A DNA stretch of 64,000 bases from Pontixanthobacter aquaemixtae (GCF_009827395.1 NZ_WTYX01000001.1:894001-958000); one strand, 5' to 3'. Shown: positions 1 through 9,188, counted from the stretch's first letter. Notes: generated from the sequence alone by a model not told the origin. Made by a program: numbers and translations.

Positions 1-279
1 GGGGATCAGCGGCGCTTCCATGGGTAGCGAATATTTCGAATAGCCATAGGGCCATTTGGCGGCGAGCAGATAATCGCCGTTCTGCAGCGTGGGCAGCATG
101 CTTTCGCTGGGGATGTTGAAGGGGGAGAAAAAGAAGCTGCGGAAAATAATGACAATTGCCGCCAGCTTGAGCAGGAACACAACGAAATTGTCTTCCTTCT
201 TCTCCGGTTTTTCGGGCTTGGCTTCGGCAGTTGTTGCAGCGGGCGCATTGTCCTCTGCGGAGGTGGTCAAATCTGTCAT
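1..279 (-). CDS. lepB: Signal peptidase I, N-terminal part (runs off window)
   Basis: Cleaves signal peptides from exported proteins at the outer face of the inner membrane. The 93 visible residues show an Ala/Glu/Lys-rich cytoplasmic tail (about 1-30), one membrane segment (about 32-50) and the family box PSESMLPTL, in which Ser60 would be the nucleophile. The catalytic Lys and the C-terminal half lie beyond the window edge. The start is the ATG at 277-279. The gene is divergent from pgi, with about 90 bases between them for both promoters. Identification is firm; completeness cannot be judged. Confidence 0.93.
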   Translation of the reverse strand, partial: MTDLTTSAEDNAPAATTAEAKPEKPEKKEDNFVVFLLKLAAIVIIFRSFFFSPFNIPSESMLPTLQNGDYLLAAKWPYGYSKYSLPMEAPLIP

Positions 280-369
280 GCGGAAATTCGTATCCGTGGC
301 TTTGCAATGGGTTCCAAAAGGTTACGCTAGCCCCTACTCGGTGGAGCGCCGTATAGAAAGGAATTTTCC

Positions 370-1923
370 ATGAGCGATGCTGCCAAGGCGATCTGGGCAG
401 AGCTGAAAGCACAGCCGCAACGCACCCTGACCGAATTGTTCGACGATGGCGATCGGGTCGGGAAATTGTCTGGCCGGATCGAGTGGAGCGGCGATGACAC
501 ACCCGGTGAACAGGGCGGCGAATGGACCGCAGGCATCCAGTTCGATTGGTCCAAGACGCATCTGGATGATCAATTGCTGTCGCTGTTTGAAAAACTGGCA
601 GATGCGATGGACTTCACCGGCAAACGCGCGGCGATGTTTGGCGGCGAAACCATCAACAACACCGAAGGCCGCGCGGCAACGCACAGCGCGCAGCGCGGCG
701 TGGGGACTGACGCCGATGTCGAAGAGGCAATGGCGCTGCATGCGCGGATGAAAATGCTGGTCGAAGCCGTGCATGACGGAGCTTTGGGGAATGTCAAACG
801 TCTGATCCATGTCGGCATTGGGGGATCGGCATTGGGGCCGGCCTTGGCGATTGATGCGCTGACCCGCGATCTGGCCAAGGTCGATGTGCATGTCGTGTCC
901 AACATCGACGGGGTCGCGCTGGAACAGGCATTTGCCACATGCGATCCCAAGACCACGATGATCGCGGTCGCATCAAAAACCTTCACCACGATCGAAACCA
1001 TGACCAATGCCGCCAGCGCGATCAAATGGCTGGAAGATAATGGTGTCGATGACCCTTCTGGCCGCGTGGTGGCGCTGACCGCCAGCCCCGAAAAAGCTGT
1101 CGAATGGGGCGTCGATGAAACGCGCATTCTGCCGTTCAAGGAAACCGTGGGCGGGCGCTACTCCTTGTGGTCCAGCATCGGTTTCCCCGTGGCGCTGGCG
1201 ATTGGCTGGGAAGAGTTCGAGGAATTTCTGGCCGGGGCGCAGGCGGTCGATCGGCATTTTCAAGAGAAAGACGGCCGCGCCAATCTGCCGCTGCGCGCAG
1301 CCTTTGCCGATCTCTATTACGCGCGCATTCGCGGCTGCCAAACGCGCGCGGTGTTCGCCTATGACGAACGGCTCGGCCTGCTGCCCGATTATCTCCAGCA
1401 GCTGGAGATGGAGAGCAATGGCAAAAGCGTGACCTCTGGCGGCGATCCGGTGGATGGGCCGACCGCACCGATCACATGGGGCGGGGTGGGCACCGACGCG
1501 CAGCATGCGGTGTTCCAATTGCTCCATCAGGGAACGCATCTGGTTCCGGTGGATTTCATCGCCAGCATTGCCCCGGGCGACGATCTGGACCCCGCGCATC
1601 ACCGCATCCTGCTGACCAATTGCTTTGCCCAGGGGGCGGCGCTGATGGCGGGCAAGGAAAGCGATGACGGTGCGCGCAATTTCACCGGCAACCGCCCCAG
1701 CGCGACCATGCTGTGCGACGATCTGGACGCCGCGACACTGGGCGCGCTGATCGCGTTCCACGAACACCGCACCTTCGCCAACGCAATGCTGATGGGCATC
1801 AATCCGTTCGACCAGTTCGGCGTGGAGCTGGGCAAGGAAATGGCAAAAGGGATCGAGGCTGGTGGTCAGAGCTTCGATGCGAGTACCGAGGCGCTGTTGG
1901 AGGCGGCGGGTGTTCGGTGTTGA
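370..1923 (+). CDS. pgi: Glucose-6-phosphate isomerase
   Basis: Interconverts glucose-6-phosphate and fructose-6-phosphate in the cytoplasm. The 517-residue length fits the family. Both family signatures are visible: GGRYSLWSSIGFP in the middle and the LPDYLQQLEMESNGKS stretch containing the catalytic Glu; the HQGTH segment with the catalytic His follows. The ATG at 370 has AAGGA a few bases upstream. It stands alone, divergent from lepB, and the next gene begins 24 bases after its stop but differs in base composition, so it is probably not a functional partner. Sphingomonads usually rely on Entner-Doudoroff glucose breakdown, where this enzyme acts in gluconeogenesis or hexose recycling (family knowledge). 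Confidence 0.97.
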   Translation: MSDAAKAIWAELKAQPQRTLTELFDDGDRVGKLSGRIEWSGDDTPGEQGGEWTAGIQFDWSKTHLDDQLLSLFEKLADAMDFTGKRAAMFGGETINNTEGRAATHSAQRGVGTDADVEEAMALHARMKMLVEAVHDGALGNVKRLIHVGIGGSALGPALAIDALTRDLAKVDVHVVSNIDGVALEQAFATCDPKTTMIAVASKTFTTIETMTNAASAIKWLEDNGVDDPSGRVVALTASPEKAVEWGVDETRILPFKETVGGRYSLWSSIGFPVALAIGWEEFEEFLAGAQAVDRHFQEKDGRANLPLRAAFADLYYARIRGCQTRAVFAYDERLGLLPDYLQQLEMESNGKSVTSGGDPVDGPTAPITWGGVGTDAQHAVFQLLHQGTHLVPVDFIASIAPGDDLDPAHHRILLTNCFAQGAALMAGKESDDGARNFTGNRPSATMLCDDLDAATLGALIAFHEHRTFANAMLMGINPFDQFGVELGKEMAKGIEAGGQSFDASTEALLEAAGVRC

Positions 1924-1947
1924 ATTTTAGGGTTATGACAGCGCCAT

Positions 1948-2697
1948 ATGTCGCTTGCTGAACTCATACTTAGTCTGATCGTCGCTGGCGGCGGCGGCGC
2001 AGCTATCGCAATAGGCGTGGTCCGATCATTTGGAGAGAGGTGGTTAGACAGCAAATTTGCTGGCAGACTTCAGGACTTGCGTCACGAGCATGAGCGCCAA
2101 ATGGAACTTGTAAAATTGAATAGTTCACAGTCGTTTGACCGCTACTCGAGGCTTAGCGAACAGGAATTCGAGGCCACTTCCGAAGCCTGGTCGTTGGTAA
2201 CAGACGCATATGTGAGAACCATGTCCGCCTTGCCCGGTTTTCGGCGGTCAGATGACTTCTCTAGATTGTCAGATGACTTGGCGCGTATCGTTTGCAAGAA
2301 TTACGATTTCGAAGAATGGGAGACCGGCGAACTGTTGCAGAAGGCCCAACAAGATCGGAACTCCTATTTTAACCAGCGCAGAACGATGCATGAAATTCGC
2401 GACGCAAAGGTTGCGATTGGCAAGGCGAACAGTCACTTGGATCGCAAGGCGCTTTTTCTTGAACGAGAATTGCATCGGCAGCTGAGCGAGTTCATCGATT
2501 GGGCATGGAAAGCGATTGTCGCATGGGATGTTGTCAGGGAAGCTCGAGGTGGTGGTCCTGAAGCACTCGATGGTATTGAACGACACGACAACGAATTCCG
2601 GCAAAACGCTGAAGCGCGAATAAAGGAGCTTGAGAATATCGTGCGCGGTAGGTTTTGGCCAAACGCAGAGGACGAGAACGCGCTACCGGCTGTGTAA
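1948..2697 (+). CDS. Unrecognised membrane-anchored helical protein
   Basis: I do not recognise this 249-residue protein. Residues about 5-25 form a Gly/Ala-rich hydrophobic segment, likely a single N-terminal membrane anchor. The rest is charged and strongly helical: the stretch of about 38-70 (DLRHEHERQMELVKL) looks like coiled coil, and a second helical stretch lies near 150-185. No enzyme motif is visible. The gene is poorer in G+C than its neighbours (25 of 60 bases in the line from 2101) and uses codons such as tta, ctt and aat that flanking genes avoid. It sits between pgi and gor with no shared function. I infer an acquired or rapidly evolving accessory gene. The ORF is open and convincing; function is unknown. 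Confidence 0.75.
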   Translation: MSLAELILSLIVAGGGGAAIAIGVVRSFGERWLDSKFAGRLQDLRHEHERQMELVKLNSSQSFDRYSRLSEQEFEATSEAWSLVTDAYVRTMSALPGFRRSDDFSRLSDDLARIVCKNYDFEEWETGELLQKAQQDRNSYFNQRRTMHEIRDAKVAIGKANSHLDRKALFLERELHRQLSEFIDWAWKAIVAWDVVREARGGGPEALDGIERHDNEFRQNAEARIKELENIVRGRFWPNAEDENALPAV

Positions 2698-2856
2698 CTT
2701 TTTGACAGCCGACGCGAACGGCCTTGCAAGATCATTTATGTTTCCGCAACGCTCGCTGGACAACAGATTCGTGCCGGCCTCACTATGAGCGGACGGAACT
2801 AATTTTCACCGACTGAGACCAATTCGCGCCTGCATTAAGTGAAAGAGAAACATTAG

Positions 2857-4203
2857 ATGTCAGACTACGATTTCGACCTATTCACCATCGGCGCAGGCTC
2901 CGGTGGTGTCCGCGCATCGCGGGTTGCTGCGGCGCATGGCGCGAAAGTCGCTGTCGCGGAGGAGTACCGGGTGGGCGGCACCTGTGTCATTCGCGGGTGT
3001 GTGCCCAAGAAGATGCTCGTTTACGGCGCGCATTTTGCCGAAGATCTGGAAGACGCGCGGGAATTTGGCTGGGATCTGGAAGAACCGAAATTCGATTGGG
3101 TCCGGCTGCGCGATACGGTTTTGGGCGATGTGGACCGGCTCAACGGCCTCTACACCGAAACGCTGGAAAACCACGACGTCACGATCTTCCACGAGCGCGC
3201 CGAGATTTCCGGCCCGCACGAGCTGACATTGGCCAGCGGCAAGGTCGTGACCGCGAAATATATCCTGATCGCCACCGGTGCAGAGCCGGCGCGGCTCGAA
3301 TTTCCGGGCAGCGATCTGGCGATTACTTCGAACGAGGCGTTTCATCTCGACGAAGTGCCCAAGCGGATATTGATTGCCGGCGGCGGTTATATCGCCAACG
3401 AGTTTGCAGGTATTTTCAACGAATTCGGCAGCAAGGTCTGCCTCGTCAATCGCGGCGATCAATTGCTGCGCAGCTATGACGAGGGCTTGCGCGACCGATT
3501 GCTGCAAATCAGCCTGATGAAGGGGATCAATTTCGCCTTCAACACCACTTTCAAATCGATCACCAAGAATGACGATGGCACGCTGCATGTCGAGCTGAAC
3601 GGTGCGGACGATATGGACGTTGACGTGGTAATGTTCGCGACCGGTCGCAATCCCAACGTCAAGGGGCTGGGGCTCGATACGGTCGGGGTAGAGCAGGGCA
3701 CGATTGGCGAAATACTGGTCGATGAATATTCGAAAACCAATGTCGATCATATCTATGCGGTGGGCGATGTGACCAACCGGGTGCAGCTGACTCCGGTGGC
3801 GATCCGCGAAGGGCAGGCTTTTGCCGATACGGTGTTCAACGATGATCCGAAAACGGTCAGCTATGATTGCATCCCCAGCGCGGTGTTCAGCCATCCACCG
3901 ATTGCCGCAGTGGGCATGACCGAAGGCGAGGCGCGCAACAAGCTGGGCAATATCAAGGTGTACCAGTCCGATTTCCGGCCGATGAAGAATGTTGTCGCGG
4001 GCCGGAACGAGCGCGGGCTCTACAAAATGATCGTCGATGCCGCGAATGACAAGGTTGTCGGCATCCATATGATCGGGCCGGAATCGGCAGAGATTATGCA
4101 GGGTTTCGCGGTGGCGGTGAAAGCGGGTCTGACCAAGGCCGATTTCGATGCGACAACCGCGATCCATCCGTCGATGGCGGAGGAGCTGGTGCTGCTGAAG
4201 TAG
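2857..4203 (+). CDS. gor: Glutathione-disulfide reductase
   Basis: NADPH-dependent flavoprotein that regenerates reduced glutathione in the cytoplasm. The 448-residue protein has the FAD-binding GAGSGG (12-17), the redox disulfide in GGTCVIRGCVP (Cys43, Cys48), a second nucleotide-binding segment beginning AGGGYIANEFAG, an FAD-contacting VGDVTN segment, and the C-terminal active-site HPSMAEE (His437, Glu442) shared by glutathione reductases. The ATG at 2857 follows AAGAGAAA. The SDR gene begins 12 bases after the stop, so the two may be co-transcribed. Glutathione rather than mycothione or lipoamide is inferred from length and from VIRGCVPKK around the disulfide. Confidence 0.95.
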   Translation: MSDYDFDLFTIGAGSGGVRASRVAAAHGAKVAVAEEYRVGGTCVIRGCVPKKMLVYGAHFAEDLEDAREFGWDLEEPKFDWVRLRDTVLGDVDRLNGLYTETLENHDVTIFHERAEISGPHELTLASGKVVTAKYILIATGAEPARLEFPGSDLAITSNEAFHLDEVPKRILIAGGGYIANEFAGIFNEFGSKVCLVNRGDQLLRSYDEGLRDRLLQISLMKGINFAFNTTFKSITKNDDGTLHVELNGADDMDVDVVMFATGRNPNVKGLGLDTVGVEQGTIGEILVDEYSKTNVDHIYAVGDVTNRVQLTPVAIREGQAFADTVFNDDPKTVSYDCIPSAVFSHPPIAAVGMTEGEARNKLGNIKVYQSDFRPMKNVVAGRNERGLYKMIVDAANDKVVGIHMIGPESAEIMQGFAVAVKAGLTKADFDATTAIHPSMAEELVLLK

Positions 4204-4215
4204 GGAAGCGAAGAG

Positions 4216-4938
4216 ATGGAACTTGCAGGCAAAGTGGTCCTCCTGACCGGAGGGAGCGCCGGAATCGGGCGCGAGATGGCGTGGCAGATGAAAGCCAAGG
4301 GCGCTGTGGTGGTCGTGACCGGGCGCAACGAGGAACGGCTGGAGGCGATGCGCAAGGACGGCTTTGTCGCGGTTGCGGCGGATCTTTCTTCCGCAGCTGG
4401 CGTCGATGCGCTGCTCGATGTCTGGGGCGACCGCGAGCTTGACGTGCTGGTCAACAATGCGGGGCAGGGCGTCGATCATGATTTCCGTGAGAGCAAACCC
4501 GATCCCGACGCAGCCGATGATTGCATCTACGCCAATTTCAACGCGCCGATCCGGCTGATCACCGCACTGCTACCCCGGCTGCACAAGCGGCCACAGGCGG
4601 CGATCGTCAATGTCACTAGCGGGCTGGCGATTGCCCCGCGCGCGGGCAGCCCGGTCTATTGCGCGACCAAGGCCGGATTGCGCAGCTATACACAGGCGCT
4701 GCGGGCGCAGGTTGGCGGGGTGAATTTCCAGGTGATCGAAGCGCTTCCCCCGGTGGTCGACACGCAAATGACTGCGGATCGCAAGAACAAGAAGATGCCT
4801 CCGCAAGAATGCGCGCGGCAGATTATCGATGCGATCGAGAACAACAAGGACGAAGCAAATGTGGGAATGGTGAAAGTGCTCAAGCACGTTCATTCGGTGT
4901 CCCCCGCGATTGCCCGCAAGGTGATGCTGAGATTCTAA
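4216..4938 (+). CDS. Short-chain dehydrogenase/reductase (SDR), substrate unknown
   Basis: A classical SDR of 240 residues: cofactor loop TGGSAGIG (11-18), NNAG (80-83), and the catalytic set Ser135, Tyr148 (YCATK) and Lys152. An Arg shortly after the second strand (GRN) suggests NADP(H), as inference. The overall pattern resembles the DltE-like branch of SDRs. It lies 12 bases behind gor with its own purine-rich ribosome site, so co-transcription is plausible, but nothing fixes the substrate. The family assignment is secure, the reaction is not. Confidence 0.88.
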   Translation: MELAGKVVLLTGGSAGIGREMAWQMKAKGAVVVVTGRNEERLEAMRKDGFVAVAADLSSAAGVDALLDVWGDRELDVLVNNAGQGVDHDFRESKPDPDAADDCIYANFNAPIRLITALLPRLHKRPQAAIVNVTSGLAIAPRAGSPVYCATKAGLRSYTQALRAQVGGVNFQVIEALPPVVDTQMTADRKNKKMPPQECARQIIDAIENNKDEANVGMVKVLKHVHSVSPAIARKVMLRF

Positions 4939-5041
4939 AGAAAGACGAATAGCATCAAAAAATTTACGTAAAACATAAATTATCTATTGCGAATCGGGAA
5001 TCGTCCTGTCATTGGGCCTTCAACAGAGTTTGGAGGAAACA

Positions 5042-5668
5042 ATGACTGCGATTTGGACGAAACGGTTTGTGAACACCTTGTTGGTGCTGGTCGCCATCGC
5101 CGCGCTGGCCGCGGTAATCCAGGCGGCGGGATCAATCGCCGATGGCAAGTTCCACATGGTCAGCTATCCCGCATCGAGCGAGAATATCCGAATGGAGCCA
5201 CTCGGCGGCGAAAGCGCCTGGTGGCAGATGCAGGCGGGCACCGTGCGGGTCGATGATCACAGCTGGCTTCGCGCGGCGCGGCTTGTGGGGCGGCTGGCCG
5301 GATTGGCCTTGCTCGCGGGGATGTTCTGGCAATTGCGCGGGTTGCTCGTCCGGATTGCCGAAGGCGATGTGTTCAGCGATGCCAATGTCGCGGCGCTGAA
5401 GCGGGTCGGCAAGCTGCTGATCGCCACCAGCGTGCTTTCGATTTCGATCACTTTCATGACCCAATATGCGATCCTGGAGGCGATCCCCGACATGGCAGAG
5501 CGCGCAATCCACCCCTCGATCAGCTGGAACGTAAAGGGTGTCGAGAATATCTGGATGGAATACACCCCGCCGATCATTCCGGTATTGCTCGCGATGATCA
5601 GCTTCATCACCGCCGGCGCGTTCCAGTCGGGCAAGAATTACCGCGAAGATAGCGAGAGTGTTGTCTGA
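5042..5668 (+). CDS. DUF2975 family four-helix membrane protein
   Basis: Inner-membrane protein of 208 residues with four predicted membrane helices, near 8-30, 78-98, 120-145 and 175-195. The short GDVFSDANVAAL segment before the third helix is typical of DUF2975 proteins. I chose the ATG at 5042 because GGAGG lies about 5 bases upstream; an upstream in-frame start at 5012 has no such site. Its stop overlaps the start of the Xre regulator (ATGA), which implies translational coupling. DUF2975/Xre pairs recur in many bacteria; the biochemical role of the membrane protein is not known to me. Confidence 0.85.
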   Translation: MTAIWTKRFVNTLLVLVAIAALAAVIQAAGSIADGKFHMVSYPASSENIRMEPLGGESAWWQMQAGTVRVDDHSWLRAARLVGRLAGLALLAGMFWQLRGLLVRIAEGDVFSDANVAALKRVGKLLIATSVLSISITFMTQYAILEAIPDMAERAIHPSISWNVKGVENIWMEYTPPIIPVLLAMISFITAGAFQSGKNYREDSESVV

Positions 5669-5880
5669 TGCCGATCATAACCAATCTCGATGTGATGATG
5701 GCCAAGCGGAAGGTCAGCTTGAAAGAGCTGGCCGACCGCATCGGCATTTCCAACACCAATCTCTCGCTGCTCAAAACCGGCAAGGTGCAGGGCATTCGTT
5801 ACCGCACGCTCGACGCGATTTGTAAGGAACTCGATTGCCAGCCGGGTGATATTCTGGAGTATCGCGCCGATGATGATTGA
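5668..5880 (+). CDS. Small Xre-family regulator (YozG-like)
   Basis: A 70-residue protein that is essentially one Cro/C1-type helix-turn-helix. Residues about 16-45 give the HTH (LKELADRIGIS, then NLSLLKTGK), and the C-terminal half (LDAICKELDCQPGDILEY) is the usual tail of this class. It overlaps the DUF2975 gene by one base, so both are made from one message. I infer that it regulates its own operon, perhaps under control of the membrane partner, as proposed for similar pairs; the sequence itself shows only the HTH and the coupling. Confidence 0.88.
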   Translation: MPIITNLDVMMAKRKVSLKELADRIGISNTNLSLLKTGKVQGIRYRTLDAICKELDCQPGDILEYRADDD

Positions 5881-5976
5881 GAATTGGTGACGATGCGGCC
5901 CCCCGGCAATTGACGCCACGCTGTCCTTTGTGCCACGCGCATTTGCATAAAAATACACGGAATTCAGGGACACTGC

Positions 5977-7509
5977 ATGTCAGCCAATATCGCCGAAATG
6001 GAAAAACGCCGCGAAGCCGCCCGTATGGGTGGCGGCCAGAAGCGGATTGATGGCCAGCACGCCAAGGGCAAACTGACCGCGCGCGAACGGCTCGATGTGC
6101 TGCTCGACGAAGGAAGTTTCGAAGAAACCGACATGTATGTCGAGCATGACTGCCAGGATTTCGGCATGGCGGAACAGAAAGTTCCCGGTGACGGCGTGGT
6201 CTGTGGCAGCGGCACGATCAATGGCCGTCTGGTCTATGTTTACAGCCAGGATTTCACCGTCTTCGGCGGCTCGCTGTCCAAACGCCATGCGGAAAAAATC
6301 TGCAAAGTGATGGAAACCGCGATGAAAAATGGCGCGCCTGTCATTGGCCTCAATGACAGCGGCGGCGCACGGATTCAGGAAGGCGTGGCGTCGCTTGGCG
6401 GCTATGCCGATGTGTTCCAGCGCAATGTTCTGGCGAGCGGCGTTGTCCCGCAGATCAGCCTGATCATGGGCCCCTGCGCGGGCGGGGCGGTTTATTCCCC
6501 CGCGATGACCGACTTCATCTTTATGGTGAAGGACAGTTCCTATATGTTCGTCACCGGGCCGGACGTGGTCAAAACCGTGACCAACGAAGTCGTCACGCAA
6601 GAGGAACTGGGCGGGGCGGTCACGCACACAACCAAGACCAGTGTCGCCGATCTGGCGTTCGAGAATGATATCGAAACGCTGCTCGCGACGCGCGATTTCT
6701 TCGATTATCTGCCGCTATCTAACCGCGAAGAAGTACCGCAGCGCCCCACCGCCGATCCGTTCGATCGCGAAGAACCCAGCCTCGACACGCTGATCCCCGA
6801 CAATGCCAACCAGCCTTACGATATGCACGAAGTCATCCGTAAGACGCTGGATGAAGGCGATTTCTTTGAAGTTCAACCGGCGCATGCGGGCAATATCATT
6901 TGCGGCTTTGGCCGGGTAGAAGGACGCACCGTGGGCGTGGTCGCGAACCAGCCGATGGTGCTGGCGGGCGTGCTCGATATCAATGCGTCCAAAAAAGCCG
7001 CGCGCTTTGTGCGGTTCTGCGATGCGTTTGAAATCCCGATTGTGACCTTTGTCGACGTTCCCGGCTTCCTGCCCGGCACCGCGCAAGAGCATAACGGCAT
7101 CATCAAACACGGCGCGAAATTGCTGTTCGCCTATGCCGAGGCGACCGTGCCCAAAATCACCATCATCACCCGCAAGGCCTATGGCGGCGCCTATGATGTG
7201 ATGGCGAGTAAACACCTTCGCGGCGACCTCAACTACGCCTGGCCAACCGCCGAAATCGCGGTGATGGGCGCGAAAGGCGCGGTGGAGATTATCTTCCGCA
7301 AAGACATCGGCGACCCCGACAAAATCGCCGAGCGGACAAAGGAATATGAAGACCGCTTCGCCAACCCCTTCGTGGCGGCACAGCGCGGCTATATCGACGA
7401 TGTGATCTACCCGCACTCGACGCGGAGGCGGGTCGCGCTGGGGCTAAGGAAGTTGCGGAACAAGCAGCTCGAGAATCCGTGGAAGAAGCATGATAATATT
7501 CCGTTGTGA
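5977..7509 (+). CDS. pccB: Propionyl-CoA carboxylase, carboxyltransferase (beta) subunit
   Basis: Transfers carboxylate from biotin to propionyl-CoA, giving (S)-methylmalonyl-CoA; partner of the PccA subunit encoded at 15024-17045. The 510-residue protein has the two crotonase-like halves of acyl-CoA carboxylases: GGARIQEGV and [14 protein letters not shown] in the first half (acyl-CoA oxyanion pocket) and [25 protein letters not shown], cited here only for GFLPG and EHNGI, in the second. Length and C-terminal [20 protein letters not shown]-type ending match PccB rather than AccD. It opens the propionate module. Whether it also accepts acetyl-CoA or other substrates cannot be read from sequence. 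Confidence 0.93.
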   Translation: MSANIAEMEKRREAARMGGGQKRIDGQHAKGKLTARERLDVLLDEGSFEETDMYVEHDCQDFGMAEQKVPGDGVVCGSGTINGRLVYVYSQDFTVFGGSLSKRHAEKICKVMETAMKNGAPVIGLNDSGGARIQEGVASLGGYADVFQRNVLASGVVPQISLIMGPCAGGAVYSPAMTDFIFMVKDSSYMFVTGPDVVKTVTNEVVTQEELGGAVTHTTKTSVADLAFENDIETLLATRDFFDYLPLSNREEVPQRPTADPFDREEPSLDTLIPDNANQPYDMHEVIRKTLDEGDFFEVQPAHAGNIICGFGRVEGRTVGVVANQPMVLAGVLDINASKKAARFVRFCDAFEIPIVTFVDVPGFLPGTAQEHNGIIKHGAKLLFAYAEATVPKITIITRKAYGGAYDVMASKHLRGDLNYAWPTAEIAVMGAKGAVEIIFRKDIGDPDKIAERTKEYEDRFANPFVAAQRGYIDDVIYPHSTRRRVALGLRKLRNKQLENPWKKHDNIPL

Positions 7510-7757
7510 TGGATACTGTTGACGCCTTTGGATACTTCTGGTCAGCGATGGTCGTCATTATGACGATTGTTTCTGTCGCTTGGGGTATCAACGATCTCAA
7601 GACGGGTAGCGCCCGCCTACATCTGATGGGTTTCGGAAATCGTGTCGATCGCGATAAGGAACCATTTGAATTTTGGTTTGCCGTAGGATCAAAGTTCATG
7701 ATGCTCCCAGTTGGTATATTCATGCTTTGGTTCGCATCCGACTTTTTTTGGAAGTAA
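7509..7757 (+). CDS. Small two-helix membrane protein inside the propionate module
   Basis: An 82-residue protein I do not recognise. Two hydrophobic segments (about 8-26 and 60-80) flank a short polar loop with GFGNRVDRDKEPFEFW. Its ATG overlaps the last base of the pccB stop codon; a GTG three bases earlier is also possible. The epimerase gene starts 5 bases after its stop, so it is embedded in the operon. Base composition is visibly lower in G+C than pccB. The ORF is supported by its position and by clean hydrophobic segments; the function is unknown, and there is no basis to assign a role in propionate metabolism. Confidence 0.65.
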   Translation: MDTVDAFGYFWSAMVVIMTIVSVAWGINDLKTGSARLHLMGFGNRVDRDKEPFEFWFAVGSKFMMLPVGIFMLWFASDFFWK

Positions 7758-7762
7758 GTAAA

Positions 7763-8206
7763 ATGAAACTAGGCCGCCTCAACCATATCGGCGTGGCTAC
7801 GCCCTCAATCGCTGGGTCAATCGCCTATTATCGCGATATAATGGGCGCGGTCAGCATTACCGAGCCGTTCGACCTGCCCGAACAGGGCGTGAAGGTTTGC
7901 TTCGTCGATACGCCCGATTCCAATGGCGAAGTGGGCAAAGGCACGCAGATCGAATTGATCGAGCCGTTTGATGAAAGCTCTCCGATCAATGGTTTCCTCG
8001 CCAAAAATCCTGCGGGCGGGCAGCATCATCTTTGCTACGAGGTTGAGGATATTGCGGCGGCGCGCGAGTGGTTTGAGGGGCAGGGCAAACGCATCCTTGG
8101 CCCCACGCGGATCGGGGCGCATGGCACGCCGATCTTTTTCCTCCACCCCAAGGATATGATGGGCCAGCTGACCGAAATCATGGAAACACCCAAGGGCGAA
8201 CACTAG
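7763..8206 (+). CDS. mce: Methylmalonyl-CoA epimerase
   Basis: Converts (S)- to (R)-methylmalonyl-CoA between the carboxylase and the mutase. The 147-residue vicinal-oxygen-chelate fold protein begins LGRLNHIGVATPSI, whose His is a metal ligand, and carries GGQHHLCYEVEDI with another ligand His and a C-terminal GQLTEIME with the ligand Glu. I use the ATG at 7763; the frame is open further upstream but runs through the preceding small gene. The order pccB, small gene, mce, hydratase, mutase supports the assignment. Confidence 0.95.
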   Translation: MKLGRLNHIGVATPSIAGSIAYYRDIMGAVSITEPFDLPEQGVKVCFVDTPDSNGEVGKGTQIELIEPFDESSPINGFLAKNPAGGQHHLCYEVEDIAAAREWFEGQGKRILGPTRIGAHGTPIFFLHPKDMMGQLTEIMETPKGEH

Positions 8207-8213
8207 CCAAGCG

Positions 8214-8292
8214 CGTCGTCCCGGCGAAGGCTGGGATCGTTTTCCACCAGCGCCTTGATCTGTGAGCGATCCCAGCCTCCGCTGGGATGACG
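8214..8292. repeat. Dispersed inverted repeat, family A, copy 1
   Basis: A 79-bp imperfect inverted repeat fills part of the gap behind mce. The outer arms (about 26 bases, containing GCGAAGGCTGGGATC and its complement) enclose a core starting TTTTCCACCAGCGC. Copy 2 lies at 13313-13390 and a worn copy at 55762-55830. It has no ORF. The layout is that of a REP/MITE-like intergenic element that could fold as a hairpin on either strand. Confidence 0.85.
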
Positions 8293-8385
8293 ATGGGCAA
8301 TGGACGCAGCGCGTCGTAACGGACTTGCTAAGGCGGCCCCGTCGCCGCTAGGTCAGTCGCAAAGAACAACCTTTGGGAGATTCCT

Positions 8386-9171
8386 GTGAGCTTTGAAACT
8401 ATCCTGGTCGAACGCGACGGCCCATTGATGACGATCACGCTCAACCGGCCAGACCGGCTGAACGCGATGCCGCCGCAAATGGCGGACGAGATTGGCGAGG
8501 CGTTTTACGATCTGGGTGATGCGCGCGCGGTGCTGATTACCGGCGCGGGCAAGGGTTTCTGTTCTGGCGCCGATCTGGCCGCGCGCGGCGAAGGCAATGC
8601 GCTGACCAGCAAAGGCGGCAGCCATCGGGCGCTGCAAAACCATTATAATCCGGCGATCAGCCAGGTCATGCGCGCGCCGGTTCCGGTGATTTGCGCGGTT
8701 AATGGCCCCGCGGCGGGCGTGGGTTGTTCGCTCGCTCTGGCGGCAGATTTTACCATTGCCAGCGACAGCGCATACTTCCTGCAGGCATTCGTCAATATCG
8801 GGCTGGTTCCCGATGGCGGATCGACATGGCTGCTGGCGCGCGCAATAGGCCGCGCGCGGGCCACGCGGATGATGATGCTGGGCGAGAAAATCGGCGCTGC
8901 GCAGGCAGAGGAATGGGGCCTGATCTACAAATCGGTCGCCGCCGATGCGCTGATGGACGAAGCGAAAGCGCTGGCAGACAAGCTCGCCAACGGTCCGACA
9001 CTGGCGATCCGGACGATGAAGGAAAACATCGCACTGGCGTTGGATGGAACTTTGCAACAAGTGTTTGTGGGCGAAGCCGAAGGACAACGGCTCGCCGGCG
9101 CCAGCGAAGACGCGATGGAGGGCGGAATGGCCTTCCTCCAGAAGCGCAAAGCCGCGTTCAAGGGGAAGTAG
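8386..9171 (+). CDS. Enoyl-CoA hydratase/isomerase family protein (PaaG-like)
   Basis: A 261-residue crotonase-fold enzyme. GKGFCSGADLAARG and NGPAAGVGCSLALAADF supply the two oxyanion-hole segments; the catalytic position near PDGGSTW carries Asp rather than the Glu of standard hydratases, a pattern found in PaaG-like isomerases. It could act in phenylacetate, branched-chain or fatty acid breakdown; the location between epimerase and mutase favours a route feeding propionyl-CoA, but that is inference. The start is the GTG at 8386, preceded by GGGAGA. Family assignment is sound, substrate is open. Confidence 0.88.
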   Translation: MSFETILVERDGPLMTITLNRPDRLNAMPPQMADEIGEAFYDLGDARAVLITGAGKGFCSGADLAARGEGNALTSKGGSHRALQNHYNPAISQVMRAPVPVICAVNGPAAGVGCSLALAADFTIASDSAYFLQAFVNIGLVPDGGSTWLLARAIGRARATRMMMLGEKIGAAQAEEWGLIYKSVAADALMDEAKALADKLANGPTLAIRTMKENIALALDGTLQQVFVGEAEGQRLAGASEDAMEGGMAFLQKRKAAFKGK

Positions 9172-9188
9172 GCGGCAAACCTCAAAAT

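Noticed and set aside
2878-4479. Minus-strand open frame opposite gor and the SDR gene
   Set aside because: Spans two well-supported genes and shows no domain; antisense artefact.
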